DNA of 64,000 nt, from the NCBI RefSeq assembly GCF_022539315.1, contig NC_066315.1, forward strand, positions 100,731,990-100,795,989. Direction: 5' to 3'. How positions within the stretch are numbered: position 1 is the stretch's first letter; each line of letters starts with the position of its first letter. The DNA is from Serinus canaria (taxonomy: Eukaryota; Chordata; Aves; Passeriformes; Fringillidae). The translations under genes were made by a program, and so were the position numbers. Under the pieces are notes generated by a model that did no database searches, was not told the DNA's origin, and was given only the letters and a program-made list of their open reading frames with translations. Of this stretch, positions 12,301 through 24,485 are shown piece by piece.

Positions 12301-15300
12301 GACATACAACTCTTTCCTATGCAGAAAACAAACAAAACCTTTGCAGTGGTTTTTTCTGCACTTGCTTATAGTTTCTTGGGCTCCTACAGATAATCTCTAT
12401 TTTAAGAGCTTGAGTTTACCTGTGCTTGGTTTCAAGTGTCAAGTTCCACAGATTTCACAACACTCTTCAATTGATTTCTGTGGTAGTAGTAGCAGCTAGA
12501 CATGTCAACTTCCTTATAACAAATATTCTCTAATTAAGAGTGTGACTGAATCTATAGCTTTCTAATCAACCTTAACTAAGATTTTTCTCCTTTTTTATTT
12601 TAACTAAACACATATTTATCAGAGAATACAAGAACTTCACTGTACATAGAATTAAAGAATGCTTGAGGGGAAGAGACATTTAGAGGTCCATTTAAGTCTC
12701 TCATTTTTTTAGTCAGTCAGACATTTTCAACTTCAGTTGAACTTTACACAGACCAGGTTGAGTTTGTTACTTGAGCAGGAAAACAGAGCAAAAGAAGCAT
12801 GGAAAGTACAAAACTTCCTAACTGTAGGCACCTATAAATCATGCAGCAGCACTTCACAAGCAGCACACTGTGGAAGAAGAAAAAACTTTGGCCGTAGATT
12901 TGATTTCCAAAATCCCATTCACTGATTGAAAACACCACACCCCAGTATGTCTTAGAGATGTGCTACATGAACTAACTTCAAGTTTAAAGGTGCCTGCATA
13001 TCTTCCCAAAGGTTTTCTCGCAACTACATAATGTTAAATATAAACCAAGTAAGGAGTGAAACTTTTACTGGAGTAAATTGGACATTTCCTGCTTCACAAG
13101 TTCTCAACTAAAATTCCAAAATCTACCTGTCAGAATGAAACCAACATGCTGACAACCTGGTGAAGTTCTGAGGAACCAACAACCACACACAGCTGCAGCA
13201 AGTGGCTAAACCTGCTCCTAGAGAAAGATAATCTATTTCTCACTCTTAACATGATTCCTGCTATTCCAGCTTGTCTTGATTTCTACCTTTCTACCGTACC
13301 TTAAAAAAAAAACAGCCAAAACCAACATCCTAAATAAAAAGCAGCATCCATCCCAGACAACTCTAATGAAATTACTATTCCTAAATCAAAACCAGGAGTG
13401 CTCCATCTCCTTTCACAAATATTAATTTCTTTTCACAATATTGCTGGAAGATGAAAATGCATTATTTCCTTTGTTTAACAGATGGCAAATTTGGTTGACA
13501 GAAATAATGAAGGGAAGAAAAAATGAAGTGAGTTTGACCAAACTACCACACTTGTAACAGCAAAGACTTTATTTTTGAGATTCTTTTGCATTAGACAGTA
13601 GTCAATACTTGATTAGACCATGGCTACTATTGACCTAATTTTCAGCTTCTGCAAACAATCACTCTTTCTGCAGAAGGAAAAAGGTCAAATAGCCTCAAAG
13701 CAGATATCCCCACGTGAGGAAAACACTTAGCATACCGTAGCTCACACAAAATCCAAACCAGACTGAAAATAGGTAATTTTCAGGGTCAGTGTTCAACTTC
13801 CTTCAACATGGGATCCTCTCTTCCTGTAACCTTCTTGTAAGTTACAGAACTCCTTTCAGCTTTTGCCAGAGGACTCCTCTTAGAGCAGTAACCTAGAGTG
13901 CACAAATGCATTTGACCCCAGACATTCATACAGTTTATAATTTAAAGTGGAATATCATCCAAAAACCCATCAACTCATGATGCAGTTCTGCTGTGTGCAG
14001 CAGGGCAAATGAGCAGTGCTGCTCTAATACAGAGCAGACAGCATTTCTGGCACAGCAGAAGGTAAAGGTTAGCCACACTGTAGACCACAGCAAGAAGTCA
14101 TGCAAATACAGACAAGAAGCACTCGTTTTGCTTCTTTTGCAACACACTCCTCCCATTTCCTTCCTCTACTTTCTCTGAAGTTTCCAGTCTCAAACAGATT
14201 CTGAGATCCTCCCACTGCAGATGTCACTCCACTCGTCAAGATTACAAGAAAAAAAAAAAAAATCAAAGCAGTTTGTTGGTATCACACTTCTAAACTCATA
14301 TGGAATTAATTACTGTTTATGTCTTTCCAAGACACTGCAAAAAACACATAAAAACTAACATTTTGTCAAAATATCCTTGCAGGTGCTATGTCAACCAACT
14401 GAAAATTGTTTGGCATGTAAGACCTAAAAATTACTAGCAGAGCATGACACAGGAAAATAAGAAGGATCCCAAATATCTATAAATTACCTTTAAAATTCTT
14501 CCACATGGATAACTGCACAGGAAAGTACTATAAAAAAACCAAAAAACTGTTGTAGTCTCTACTTTAACATCTCCTAGCAGTATTGAAGACCAAGTATCCA
14601 AAAAGGTCATTTTCAAAGCATGGGACACTCTCAAATTATTATTTAGATTCATGGACCCTAAACCTGCATAAACCCATCTGTATCAAGAGCCATCCAAAAG
14701 AAGACACCAAGACAAAGCCCTGTAAGGTGCTGAGAAAAGGCAGAAAGCAAAAGAAGGAGGGAGGAGATTAATTCTTTTCCCAGATAACTCTTGTACAGCT
14801 CCCTTCTAGGATGCTGAACTCCTTCCATACTTAAAGAAATAAAATCCTTAGGAATTAATCTGTTTACATAACATTATTTAGGGTGAAAAAACAATGTTGA
14901 CAAACAAGTGCTGAACAGGATAGCCCAACCCTGAAAACACATGAGCAGGGAAGATGATGCTTTGTAACAGGGATCCCTTAGAAAGATTTTATATAAACAG
15001 AGAGCTGAGAAACGAAAGCACTGATGAGAAGGTACCTGAAGGAACAAGAAAGTAAGATCAAATATCATGGTTTCTGTTTTTAATTTTTGAACAGAAATAG
15101 TTTCACAAGTCTAAAATCCTAAATATTAATTGTTTAGCAAAAGGAACACACAGGGTCAAGGAATTCTCTTTACAATAAGTACTTTCTGATTTACGCAGAA
15201 ATAGTACAGATGTCTCTATTCAGGACAAACTTTCAGAACAGCAGTTCTACCAGTTGGAGACTATGGAATTCCCCATTAGGGCTGTGGGCTTGCTTAATAG

Positions 15301-16854
15301 TGAAGCACGTAGACTGGATACATATATTACAAATGAACTTGCAAAATCATAGTCTTAAGTAATTAGTAACTTTCACAACAGGCTTGGAAAAAGGAGGCTT
15401 TTTCTAGAAAAGCATAAAACAGTAGGACGTTTGATATCACAATGACATCCCAGACTGCACAGGAATGGCAGAATCTTTATCAATAAGCCAGTATTATCTT
15501 GCAAAAAAAGGCAGACCATTCTATTACCACTATCCATTCAATCGTATAATTTCCTCTCAGTAACCAAGAAAAGTGCTGCATGGAAAGCATTTACATTTTA
15601 TGAAAAAACTGATTTTAAATTGAACAGCTTAAAGTACAAAAGCTACAAGTTTGTGGAACGTTCACCTGATGATATTTTTATTAAAGAATGGTTAGGAATT
15701 ACTTAAAAGCAGAAACTCCTCCCTGATTCTGAGAGACCCGTGTTGAAGCTTCTCTTTATGCATACAGACACACATTCCCTACCACAAAATGGGAAGGATA
15801 ATATGTAAGAAATTAACATTTAGGAATAGGGTTATCTCTGGTTATCTCCTGGCATTATCAACAACCAAACACTGCTTCTCCCAGAACTGTGACGAATCTT
15901 CCTTTCAGAAGTCAGACATCAACCCTCATTTCAGTGTGGCAGAAGTGGCTCCCACATGGTGACAAGGGACATCATTCCTTCTGAACCACTTACATGATTT
16001 CTACAGCATTCCTTCATGTGGGCCAGTAAGGAACTGAACTGCTGCCAGAATTCAAGATGAATCTGAAGGACACTTGTTAGTATTGCATTATTCTCAAGTG
16101 CATTTCTCTATTCTCAGATTAACCCTTTGTCTTTTCATGGAGGATACTACCATTACTGTTCATACACAGGCTGGCTGCTCTGCAAGGAATCATTAGAAAA
16201 AAACACTTTAAAGAATTCCAAAGGATCAAAAAAGGACTAAGTTCCTTTGTAGTTGTTCTCAATATTCAAATAATTTATGAATAAATTGTCTTATTGCTGA
16301 TTATACTTCAGCTACTTTTTGTATTTCTCCTTCAGCAACAGAAAATAAGATAGTTTCACTTTCAGTTTCTCACTCACAAGCTCACTCAGAGTCAAGCACC
16401 GGCAGAGACTTTTTCCATTAAGTTATAGCACAAGTAATGTACAGAAGACATAGATGCATTTGTCTTTCTTTAAAAAGAAATATCAGAAAATGCATTTTAA
16501 CAGGCGAAATGAAGTCCAAAGAAGTCTTACTTATGCAACCAGCTAATCAGTAATTGAAATACTTTTTTTTAATGACTTAATTAAGAATCTGTATGGTAGA
16601 ACTTGGTAGAACGTACCACAGCTTTACAAGACTACCACACACAGGCAGTACAAGAAGAATGCATCCTCTATTAAAAATTAAATTAGTCAGGAAAAACACA
16701 TTAACTACAACAGCTGAAAATTTATCAAGCCTTCAACAATAAGTTCAGTAAGGAATCTCAACAGACTAACTAAAATTAGAACATAATATTTTCCTTGCAC
16801 TATTGGGCCAAATTCCAGGTTCAACTGGTCATGACCATAAGCACACTGCTCCAG

Positions 16855-16945
16855 CTGAGCCTGCAGGGAGCCTGGGAGGGACTAGATGACGGGGTCAGAG
16901 GGGCCTTCTGACCTCAGCTGGTCCATGATTCTATCCCATGATTCA
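16855..16945 (+). mobile_element. Possible old CR1 3' remnant
   Basis: Contains GGGACTAGATGAC, then GGGGCCTTCTGACCTCAG, then two ATGATTC-type terminal units, the order seen at CR1 3' ends in plus orientation. It is heavily diverged, so the call is tentative. Confidence 0.45.
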
Positions 16946-18525
16946 GAAATGCAGATATTCTTTACCTCAGCAGCAGGATGGATACAGGCTGTTCTCTCCT
17001 CCTGCTGACGTACTACTCAGCATAGGACAAGGTTTGTGTCTCATACATTCTCCAAAAACTTATGCTATGTAGTCAGGACAGCATTTATTCTAACAAATCC
17101 CCACATAGCAGGCCAGAAGAACTGGTGCATGTTGCGAGTATGGGTGCCATACTCCAACCGTGTCAGGACAACTGCGTAGAATGGAAATATCATATTGCTA
17201 CTGAGGGAAAGACCTAGGTGTCAAAATAAACATATACACGGAAAAACAACCTCACCTCTTAGAATGAGACACAGATAAGTTTCCAGAGTGCCTGAAGAGA
17301 CTGCCCTTTATTCTCAATAGTCTCTCAAAATAAAGGAGATTCAAAATAAAGAGGAATTCTATTCCAGGGAAATAAAAAAATATGCTGGCCCATGAGCTCT
17401 GGTTCTTAGGAGCCAAAAACACTTATTGCAAAATCCCTTAGTCCTCCCTTTTAATCTACAAGTCTATAAACTTGAATGTTCACAGGTGCTTCCTCTTGAG
17501 CCTTTTTTAGGATGAGCTACGGGTTCAAAGGAAACACCTGCACAGTTCAGCTTAATATGATACACTCTTCAAAGTACATGGAGAAGTGGAGTTGTAAATG
17601 TCAGGTTTGATCTACAGGTTATTACTTAAAGATGTAGCTAAATAAATATTTTTCAATTAAGAAAGATTATTGCGTTAGCAGAATCTACCAGAATAAAAAT
17701 AAAAGCCTCCTAATCAGTGCTTTGACAAACATAAGCAAACCTACTGCCAAACAATTTTCAACTCCTTCCACAGGAATCTACTTCCCCTCCGGAAACCTAC
17801 AGATCTCCAAGACAAGAGCTTTCCTAGCTATGCCATACATTATTACTACAACCTCAATAATTTCTATTTAAATCTTCATAAACTAATGATAATCTGTCAT
17901 TCTAAAACCAAGAAAACCCAGAACTTATCTGCAGTACTGTCAGAAAGAGCATGACTTAAAACACACACAAAGGTCCTTCACAGGCTAAGAACAGATCAAG
18001 TGCCAACACCTACTGACAGTCCTTCAGTTATAACAAGATTCAGGACAGGTAAAGCAGGTAGCTGGAGTGCTACCATTCATAGGAAGAATCTAAAGCAGTA
18101 GATGCAGGACAGAAAGCAATCTTGCCTTACTCATGGGTTCCCAAATGGATAACAGAGGTTTTTGTCCTGGCTAAATCGTGAAGACGTGAAACATATTCAA
18201 CAGGCTTTATTGCCACCTCTTGGCCATCACCAAATCTCGCAAAAACAACAACAAAATCATCTCTCAGCTCCTTTACAGAAATAATCTTTCTTCAGGGGAA
18301 AAGAGATAGCAAGGGAACAGATGGAGTGGAAACATAGAACAAGAAGAATACTGTTTGCAGACAAGTATAACTATTTAGGGCTGTAAAACTACAGTGAGTA
18401 CTGCAGTTGATTTTCACTGAAGTTTTACTGTGTCATCTGGAGAATCGAAGGGACTGGAAAGCAAAGAACAAGTTATTTTCAAGATAAAAGCCAGGACTTT
18501 TTTTTTAATTTGCTTAAAAAAGGTA

Positions 18526-18549
18526 AAACAGGTGTCAAGACACCTGTTT
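18526..18549. repeat. Perfect inverted repeat, 11-bp arms
   Basis: AAACAGGTGTC, then AA, then GACACCTGTTT. The arms each hold an E-box-type CAGGTG (CACCTG on the complement). No associated gene element is seen. Confidence 0.8.
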
Positions 18550-21500
18550 CTTCTTGAAGTTAAAAGATGAATAGATTAGCATTACCCACACATGAAAGAG
18601 AACAACACTAAGGAAAGGCCCATTTTCCCTTCATTATTAAACTAGTAGTAAGAACCCAGATTAGTAGGTTGCTGAAGAGTACAGAGCACCATGGAAGACT
18701 GGTTTCTCTCAGTTAGTTGCTTCTTGCACACAATATTGAAGGAAACAAACAAGAGGAAGGCAATTCCATGAACCAGCTAAGAAAATTATCTGGCCAACAG
18801 AGCTTGAAAGGTTTGATAGCCTGATACCTCTTAAGTAGGAGTAATGCAAAAGGCTTGGAAAGAGAAGGGAAACCCTAGGAAATGTCTTTACACATAAGCT
18901 CATTTCTACTGTCAGCAAACAATGGAACTTTTTAAGATCTACCACAGAACATTTGGAAATGTGTAAAGGTTGTCTGGGGTTTTTTGCACTGAATACATTC
19001 TGAAGCCTAGAGATGGGGGGAGAAGTGTTTTCTACCTCTGAGGCTTTCCAGCCTCATGAATGTAAGACATAAGACAAGGAAAGAGTTGTTCCAATACTCT
19101 CTGTCTCCAGTAAGCTACTCAAGGGTAGAAAGCAGATGACCAGAGAAGAAAATTATATATAAAGTTTTCCTCGTCAGAGGGCATGCTTAGTTTTTGCCTC
19201 TAATACAGCCCCTAATTCTGTCTCTCATATTGCTAATGGCTTTTCTTAACATAAACCAGTGTGAAATCAACTCATTGTGACATTATCACTACCTAGAGCA
19301 CCCTGTAGAAGCCATGGAACTGAGGAGCATTTATTCATTTGTTGCTTGCGATAGACAAAAGCAGTTGAAGCAGACATAAGGATCCTTCATCAGATCCAGG
19401 GAAATAATCTAAAATAAACTAAGACAAACTCATACTCTCAAGGGTTTCATGTCTCTACATGAATATTTAGTCTTTAAGCAAGGTGGCAATAAAGGTCCTC
19501 AACTGCCTCTGTAAGCTTACAAAAAAACTTTTAAGACTTTTCTACATTCTGGAATAATAATGAACTGACAAAAAAAAACCCTAAAAAAAACCTTAAAGAT
19601 GTTAGCAGAGCTTTGACTTCTGTTATTCTGTTAATAAAATCATTCAGTGTAATAACACAAAATGCAAGACTGAGCTTCTCCTAATATTTATTTCATACCA
19701 TCTGTCACTAGAGTCTAAGTAGAGTCTAATGATGTAGTTAAAAAAATTAGTTTTAATTTGGAGACTAAATGACCAATCAACATTTATAATAATCCATCTG
19801 CAAGAGAACACAGAAAAGAAGAAACACCAAACAGTCATGCCCAGCCCATCACTTTGTAAGGTAAGATCCAAAAAATGTCAAAAGTAGATTGTTCTGAGTG
19901 TGTATATTAACAGTGTGGTAGCAGGTTAATCATTACAAATTTCATGATCAATAGTTTTTTCCAGTTTTAAAGAGGACCTACTGCACTAGTCTCTCAGGCA
20001 ATTTCATCAGCCGAAGATGGTCTAAACATGGTAAATCAGTTCAACAAATACAATTTGTTTTTCTGCCTGTATGCCCAATACTGAGGAAGAAGTTCTAGCT
20101 CAGTCATTTCTAGGTGCTTATATTTCCACTAAAAAGGATATCCAGGACCTTGAACCTAGTTAAGTAAAAGCTGCTTTTGGGGTTTCTAGCTATTTAAACA
20201 GACATCTAAGGGTGCAAAGAAACTATTTTTTGAGAATGACTGGAGACCAATGATTTGTAAACTTTCAGTGTATGCTTTTAATCCCATGGTTAAGTGCAGT
20301 ACCTCCTGCAACTAATGCCAAGCAAACACAGAAGCTTCACACAAGCACTCATTTAGCCTGCTTATTAAAAGACCCTCTCCTCTAAGAAGTCACCAATTAT
20401 GCAAGCTTGTTGGAAGAAAATGCACACAGACTTCAGTTTGTGGCGTGGGGCTTGCTTTCTTACACAACATGTGTCCTAAGCTTTAATGTCTGTAGTATTC
20501 TAAGTTCACAAACAATTTTGAATAATCCTCTGGGTGGGAGAAGAACACACAAAGAGATGGAAATAGGAAGGCAGAAATATTTATAATTGAAAGATTGAGC
20601 TGTCATCTTTGTGAAAGAACCAAAGGCTCTCTGATCATCTGCCCACACTCAGTGAAAAGCTTGGAAATAGGAACAGGGATTCACACACCACACACTGAAA
20701 AACTAACTTTGCCACAAGAAAGCCACCATGGTCCTCTGAGTGCCAAGAAAAACACTGGTACTCCTTGACATTTTAGCTTGCAAAACACATACAGAAAAGT
20801 AGAACTATTAAGGGGAAGGTGGACTGTAAAAAGACACAGACAGTCAATGGGTTCACCATTACCTTCCCAGAGAAATATTCTGCTGTACCTCAAACCCTAC
20901 AATTTTGTTTGAATAGAGCATTTCTCAAGCTTGCAGAGAAACCTACTAAATCCACATAGGGTGAGATTAAGGTCCCCAGCTGATCAAGTCACAAGGTGAG
21001 CAGGGAGTCTGAATTTCCACCTCAAAGAATGAAGAAAAGCAAGAGATACCCAACACCTGCACTAACCTCAAATAGAAAGAACAGTTGAAACACCTTGACA
21101 TCTCAGATAATGCTGAAGATCTGTTGCTCTGGGGACTTTTACCCAGTGAACTATAGCAAAGGATTACTGCAGAAGAAGGAAAAGAAAGCACAGGCTCCTT
21201 GCAGCTACACAGCACCTGCACAGCAGCTCACCATGTCCCTACCTACAGTAACCAAGACTTGAGGACAACCAAGCTAACATAAACTTGCATACTGGAAAAC
21301 ACCCACACCCTTGCTGTTTCAAAAATAGAGAAGGAAGTGCCCCAACCTCCAAATCAAGACTTGTCAATAATTTGTCACAATGAATTATTTTAATAATAGT
21401 CAATCATTTCTTACAGACATGATGATCTCACCCTTTCCTAGCATTCCAAAATTAGACAATTTTTTCCTGGAATATAAGTACATTTGGACTGCTCCACATC

Positions 21501-21721
21501 TGTCCAATAGCTTTTTGTTCCTGTAAGCATCACCACTCACTCACTTTTTTCCATTAAAGATTTGTTTTATCCCATCAGTTACCTCGTAATTCAGGGGCAT
21601 AGTATTCTCTTTCTTCCATATCACATGGGCTGCAGAAGAAAGGCGTGGAACACAGTGACAGTGTCCAGGCAATTTCCACAGGAGCTCTACCCAATAATAC
21701 CAATATTAAATAATACTGATA

Positions 21722-21893
21722 TTAGAATGTGCTGCTCAGGGAGGTGGTGGAATCAACGCCTCTGGAGGTGTTTAAAAAAAGACAGGACATGGCACTTAGT
21801 GCCATGGTCTACTTGACATGATAGTGTCTGGTCACAGGTTGGACTCAATGATCTCAGAGGTATTTTACAACCTAATGGATTCTATGATTCTGC
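21722..21893 (+). mobile_element. CR1 LINE 3' fragment
   Basis: Clear CR1 tail: GGGAGGTGGTGGAATCA, GGAGGTGTTTAA, GGCACTTAGTGCCATGGTCT, GGTTGGACTCAATGATCTC and a terminal GATTCTATGATTCTG. Plus orientation, opposite to ANKRD12, about 0.9 kb inside intron 1. Confidence 0.92.
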
Positions 21894-22770
21894 AAAATAT
21901 TTATTTTATTTGGGAGTTTGAAGTAAAAAAAAAAAGAATCCTTTAATTTCTTATTGCATACATATTCTTTAGGGGGAAAAAAGACCAAAAAAAACCCCCA
22001 AAAACCCTCCACCAAAACAAAAAACCCAACCAAACAAGACTGAATATTATCAATGGTACCTCGAGAGTCTGACAGAAATGATTATGAAGAACTGAGCAAC
22101 TGAGGCTAGCATTCTCTCATTCCTTGCCCTTCCTTTGTTGCCTGCTGTCACCTGTGCAGCGCGAGTTGCCGCGCTTCATCCACATCGGCGGCTGCCTGGC
22201 GCTGGCAGGGAAGGCAGGGAACGCGTTATCCTGCCGAGCTGCCAGGCAGCCTCGGCGGGGCCGGCACCGACGGAGCAACTCCCGAGGCTGCAGGGAACAG
22301 CCGAAATACCCGACACGGAGGCGGGGCGTGTGTGTTATGTGCGTGTGTGTCTGTGTGCTGTGTGTGTGTACACTGCCATGCCGCGCTCGGCACCCGCGCC
22401 CCGCTCGCCCGTGCCGCCTCACTACCTTCCCCGCACATTCCCGGCCCTGACTCCCGCGGGAACCTCTCGTAGGCGGCGGGCCCCTCACACCGGGCGGCGG
22501 GGCAGGGGCCAGGCTCGGCGGGCCAGGCGGTGACAGCGGCGGCCATGGCCCCCGCCGCGGCGCTGACGGGCTGACAGCGCGGCCGGACGGAGCAGGGCGG
22601 GAGGCGCGGTGCCCGCTGCCCGGGAGGACACAGCGGCAGCGGTGACACCGCCGAGGCGGGCACCGGGAGGGCGCTCCCCGGGCTCAGGGACAAGGGGGCG
22701 GCACCCCGCGGGCACCGGGTGGGGCCGGGGGTCCCCGCCGCGCGCCGAGAAGGTGCGCTCCAGTCCTTAC

Positions 22771-22930
22771 CTTCTCCCGGGAGCACGGCAGCGGGACGCG
22801 TCCTCCTCCTCCTGCTGTCTCTCTGTGGACGGCGCGGCCGCGGGGAATCGGGCACGGCAGCGAGTGCCGCCCGCAGCGCTCAGGGGCTGAGGCTCAGCCG
22901 CGGCTCCGGGAATTGCTAACACCCCGCCCG
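22771..22930 (-). other. ANKRD12: Putative non-coding exon 1 of ANKRD12
   Basis: The 3' end is set by a minus-strand GAAG|GTAAGG donor, close to the ideal consensus, with the last exon base at 22771. The 5' end is not visible. I place it near the edge of the pyrimidine tract only as an approximation; the true start could be further right, towards the CCAAT box at 23101. A second, weaker minus-strand donor (GAAG|GTAGTG) lies near 22425 and could serve an alternative first exon. Confidence 0.5.
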
Positions 22931-23047
22931 CCTTTCCTTCTTTCCTTCTTTCTTTCTTCCTTTCTTTCCTTCACCTTCCTTCCTTCCTCCCTTCCTTCCT
23001 TCTGTCCCTCTCTCTCCCTTCTTCCCTCTCTCCCTCCCTCCTTTCCT
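22931..23047. repeat. CTTT/CCTT polypyrimidine tract
   Basis: About 115 bases of almost pure C/T on the plus strand (GAAA/GGAA on the minus strand), lying between the putative first exon and the CCAAT box. Mirror-like purine-pyrimidine tracts can form triplex DNA and are GAGA-type promoter elements. It also keeps a serine/proline-rich frame (plus) and a lysine/glutamate-rich frame (minus) open by chance. Confidence 0.9.
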
Positions 23048-23100
23048 CACACCCCGCGCCGCCGCTCGGCTCCCCCCGCCCCCCTCCCAGCGGCGCTCCC

Positions 23101-23105
23101 ATTGG
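23101..23105 (-). promoter_or_regulatory. CCAAT box (minus strand)
   Basis: ATTGG on the plus strand reads CCAAT on the minus strand, within GGCCAATGGGAGC, a typical NF-Y core. Its orientation and place upstream of the putative ANKRD12 first exon fit a minus-strand promoter. Confidence 0.6.
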
Positions 23106-23115
23106 CCGCGCGCCG

Positions 23116-23125
23116 CCCACGTGGG
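23116..23125. promoter_or_regulatory. CACGTG E-box
   Basis: CCCACGTGGG is a palindromic E-box of the USF/MYC type, 11 bases from the CCAAT box. Confidence 0.55.
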
Positions 23126-23337
23126 CCTCGCGCAGGGCACGGGACGCGGGCGAGCGGTGCCGCTGCCAACGACAGAGCGCTCGGGCGGGGTGGGCAGCGC
23201 AGCGCTTCTCGCCATTCCCAGTGCCGTCCATATCCCGAAGGAGACGGGCGCGGACGCCCGCAGGGCGATGGGAAATAACGGACTCGCAGGATGCCACACA
23301 CGGACGGGGCTGGGACGAGGACTAGTGCGCGTGCACT

Positions 23338-23347
23338 GCGCATGCGC
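23338..23347. promoter_or_regulatory. NRF-1-type site
   Basis: GCGCATGCGC, the palindromic NRF-1 consensus, in the ANKRD12 CpG island. NDUFV2 has the same ten bases in its own island (41247-41256). Confidence 0.6.
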
Positions 23348-23412
23348 GTCGGGGGGGTTTGCTGGGGACAGCCGCGCATCCTCTTGGGCTGCGGCCGCTG
23401 GAACCTTCTGGA

Positions 23413-23421
23413 AATGGCGGC
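23413..23421 (+). promoter_or_regulatory. YY1-type motif
   Basis: AATGGCGGC matches the YY1 core (ATGGCGGC) on the plus strand. In mammalian promoters this motif often sits just downstream of the start site in the sense direction, so it hints at a plus-strand (divergent) start near 23.4 kb. This is inference only. Confidence 0.4.
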
Positions 23422-24038
23422 GGCCCCGGCTGGTCACGGGGCGAGGTGGCGGACGAGAGCTTTTCCGGTCCATGCCGCGGGACAGGAGCCGACCCAGAGC
23501 CACCAGCGCGTCCCGCTTCGCCTCATTCCGTCCTGGCGCTGCCGCCCCCTCCCCGGGGAGGGGTTTTTCCGGCGGTGATGGCGCAGTGAGTTTTAACTAT
23601 CCGGCGCTGTGCGCGTGCGCTGCGGGCGCTGCCCATCCCGTTCCCTCCTATCTTCTGGCCCGTCACCGGGCGCTAGCGGGTACCGAGGGGCTGCGGCTAA
23701 AGGCCCCGCAGTTTTTGGGAGAAGCCCCCGGACGCAGGTGCGTGTGGCGCGGTGCCGGAAAGCCCGGGGTGGCCGTTCGCTTTGGCGAAAGGCTGTGGGA
23801 TCCTGATCCCGCCGCGCCTGGGGGTCTGGGCAGTGCTGCGTCCCCCCACCCCCCACTCAGGCACAATTGCCATCCGCCCGCCGCTGCAGGACAAGACAAC
23901 TTCTGGGTTTCCAGACTAGTTTTTTGAGGGTGCTCTGCTTGTATAAATGAGTCAAACGTCATACAAAGACCTCTAAGGGGCTAAGGCGTTAACTGAGGAC
24001 GTAGCCCTAGTTGCAGCCTTGGAAGGGGTTCATTCATT

Positions 24039-24077
24039 TGCTCTCGTGAAAGGTTGTGACAACCTTTTCCGAGAGCA
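24039..24077. repeat. 39-base imperfect palindrome
   Basis: TGCTCTCG, TG, AAAGGTTGT, G, ACAACCTTT, TC, CGAGAGCA. Arms of 8 and 9 bases pair perfectly around a 2x2 mismatch, with a single central base. It lies just upstream of the ANKRD12 island on its far side from the gene. Confidence 0.85.
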
Positions 24078-24485
24078 GATGTGACAACAGTAGTATGTGG
24101 CAGGACTTAAGGAACACGTCTGATGCTGTACTCATGGGTTCTCGAGTAATGCTCTCCAGATCGCTTCTGGGAGGTGCTGAAGGGCTGCCGGGTGTAGTAT
24201 TTTGACGCGGCAGCTAAACAAAGTCCTTTATTATAGTTTTAATTGCCGTGGTGACTCTGCTACTGGATTGTTTTAATCTGTTACTGGGTAGAAATTTCTT
24301 AATGTTTCCTATTCATCGTAAAAGTGGGGTTTTTTCAGTGTCAAAAGATAACTTTGATTGAGGACACCCAATTATGTGGACTTGCTGTATATTCTGATCC
24401 CCCCCCCCATGATGTACCAGCATGGATAGAGGACAGCATCAAAAATGTCTCATTGCGGTAATCCGTGGTTTTCCTGGGCCTTATA

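Larger units (their letters stand above)
3972..22770 (-). other. ANKRD12 intron 1
   Basis: A long intron of about 18.8 kb between the putative first exon donor (22769-22770) and the exon 2 acceptor (3969-3971). It is AT-rich, CpG-poor and without a convincing exon. It contains three CR1 tails or remnants (about 6.4, 16.9 and 21.7 kb), a TC/TA microsatellite at 11.8 kb, scattered A- and T-runs, and a 24-base inverted repeat at 18526-18549. The intron extent depends on the exon 1 donor call. Confidence 0.65.
22140..23900. promoter_or_regulatory. CpG island, ANKRD12 promoter region
   Basis: GC-rich and dense in CpG, in sharp contrast with the AT-rich flanks. It contains a consensus minus-strand splice donor (22769-22770), an inverted CCAAT box, a CACGTG E-box, an NRF-1-type site and YY1-type ATGGCGGC motifs. 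It lies where the 5' end of ANKRD12 must be. The many overlapping ORFs here on both strands result from low stop-codon density and are not annotated as genes. The spread of motifs over more than 1 kb allows for divergent transcription. Confidence 0.85.

Noticed and set aside
12645..12710. Possible very old CR1 remnant (ATAGAATTAAAGAATG then GACATTTAGAGGTCC)
   Set aside because: Too short and diverged to separate from chance by eye.
22421..22430. Minus-strand GAAG|GTAGTG as the main ANKRD12 exon 1 donor
   Set aside because: The donor at 22769-22770 (GAAG|GTAAGG) fits the consensus better; this one is kept only as a possible alternative.
22124..23927. Long overlapping ORFs on both strands, up to 268 codons
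   Set aside because: They lie in the CpG island, overlap on both strands, show no known domain, and are explained by few stop codons in GC-rich DNA and by the polypyrimidine tract.
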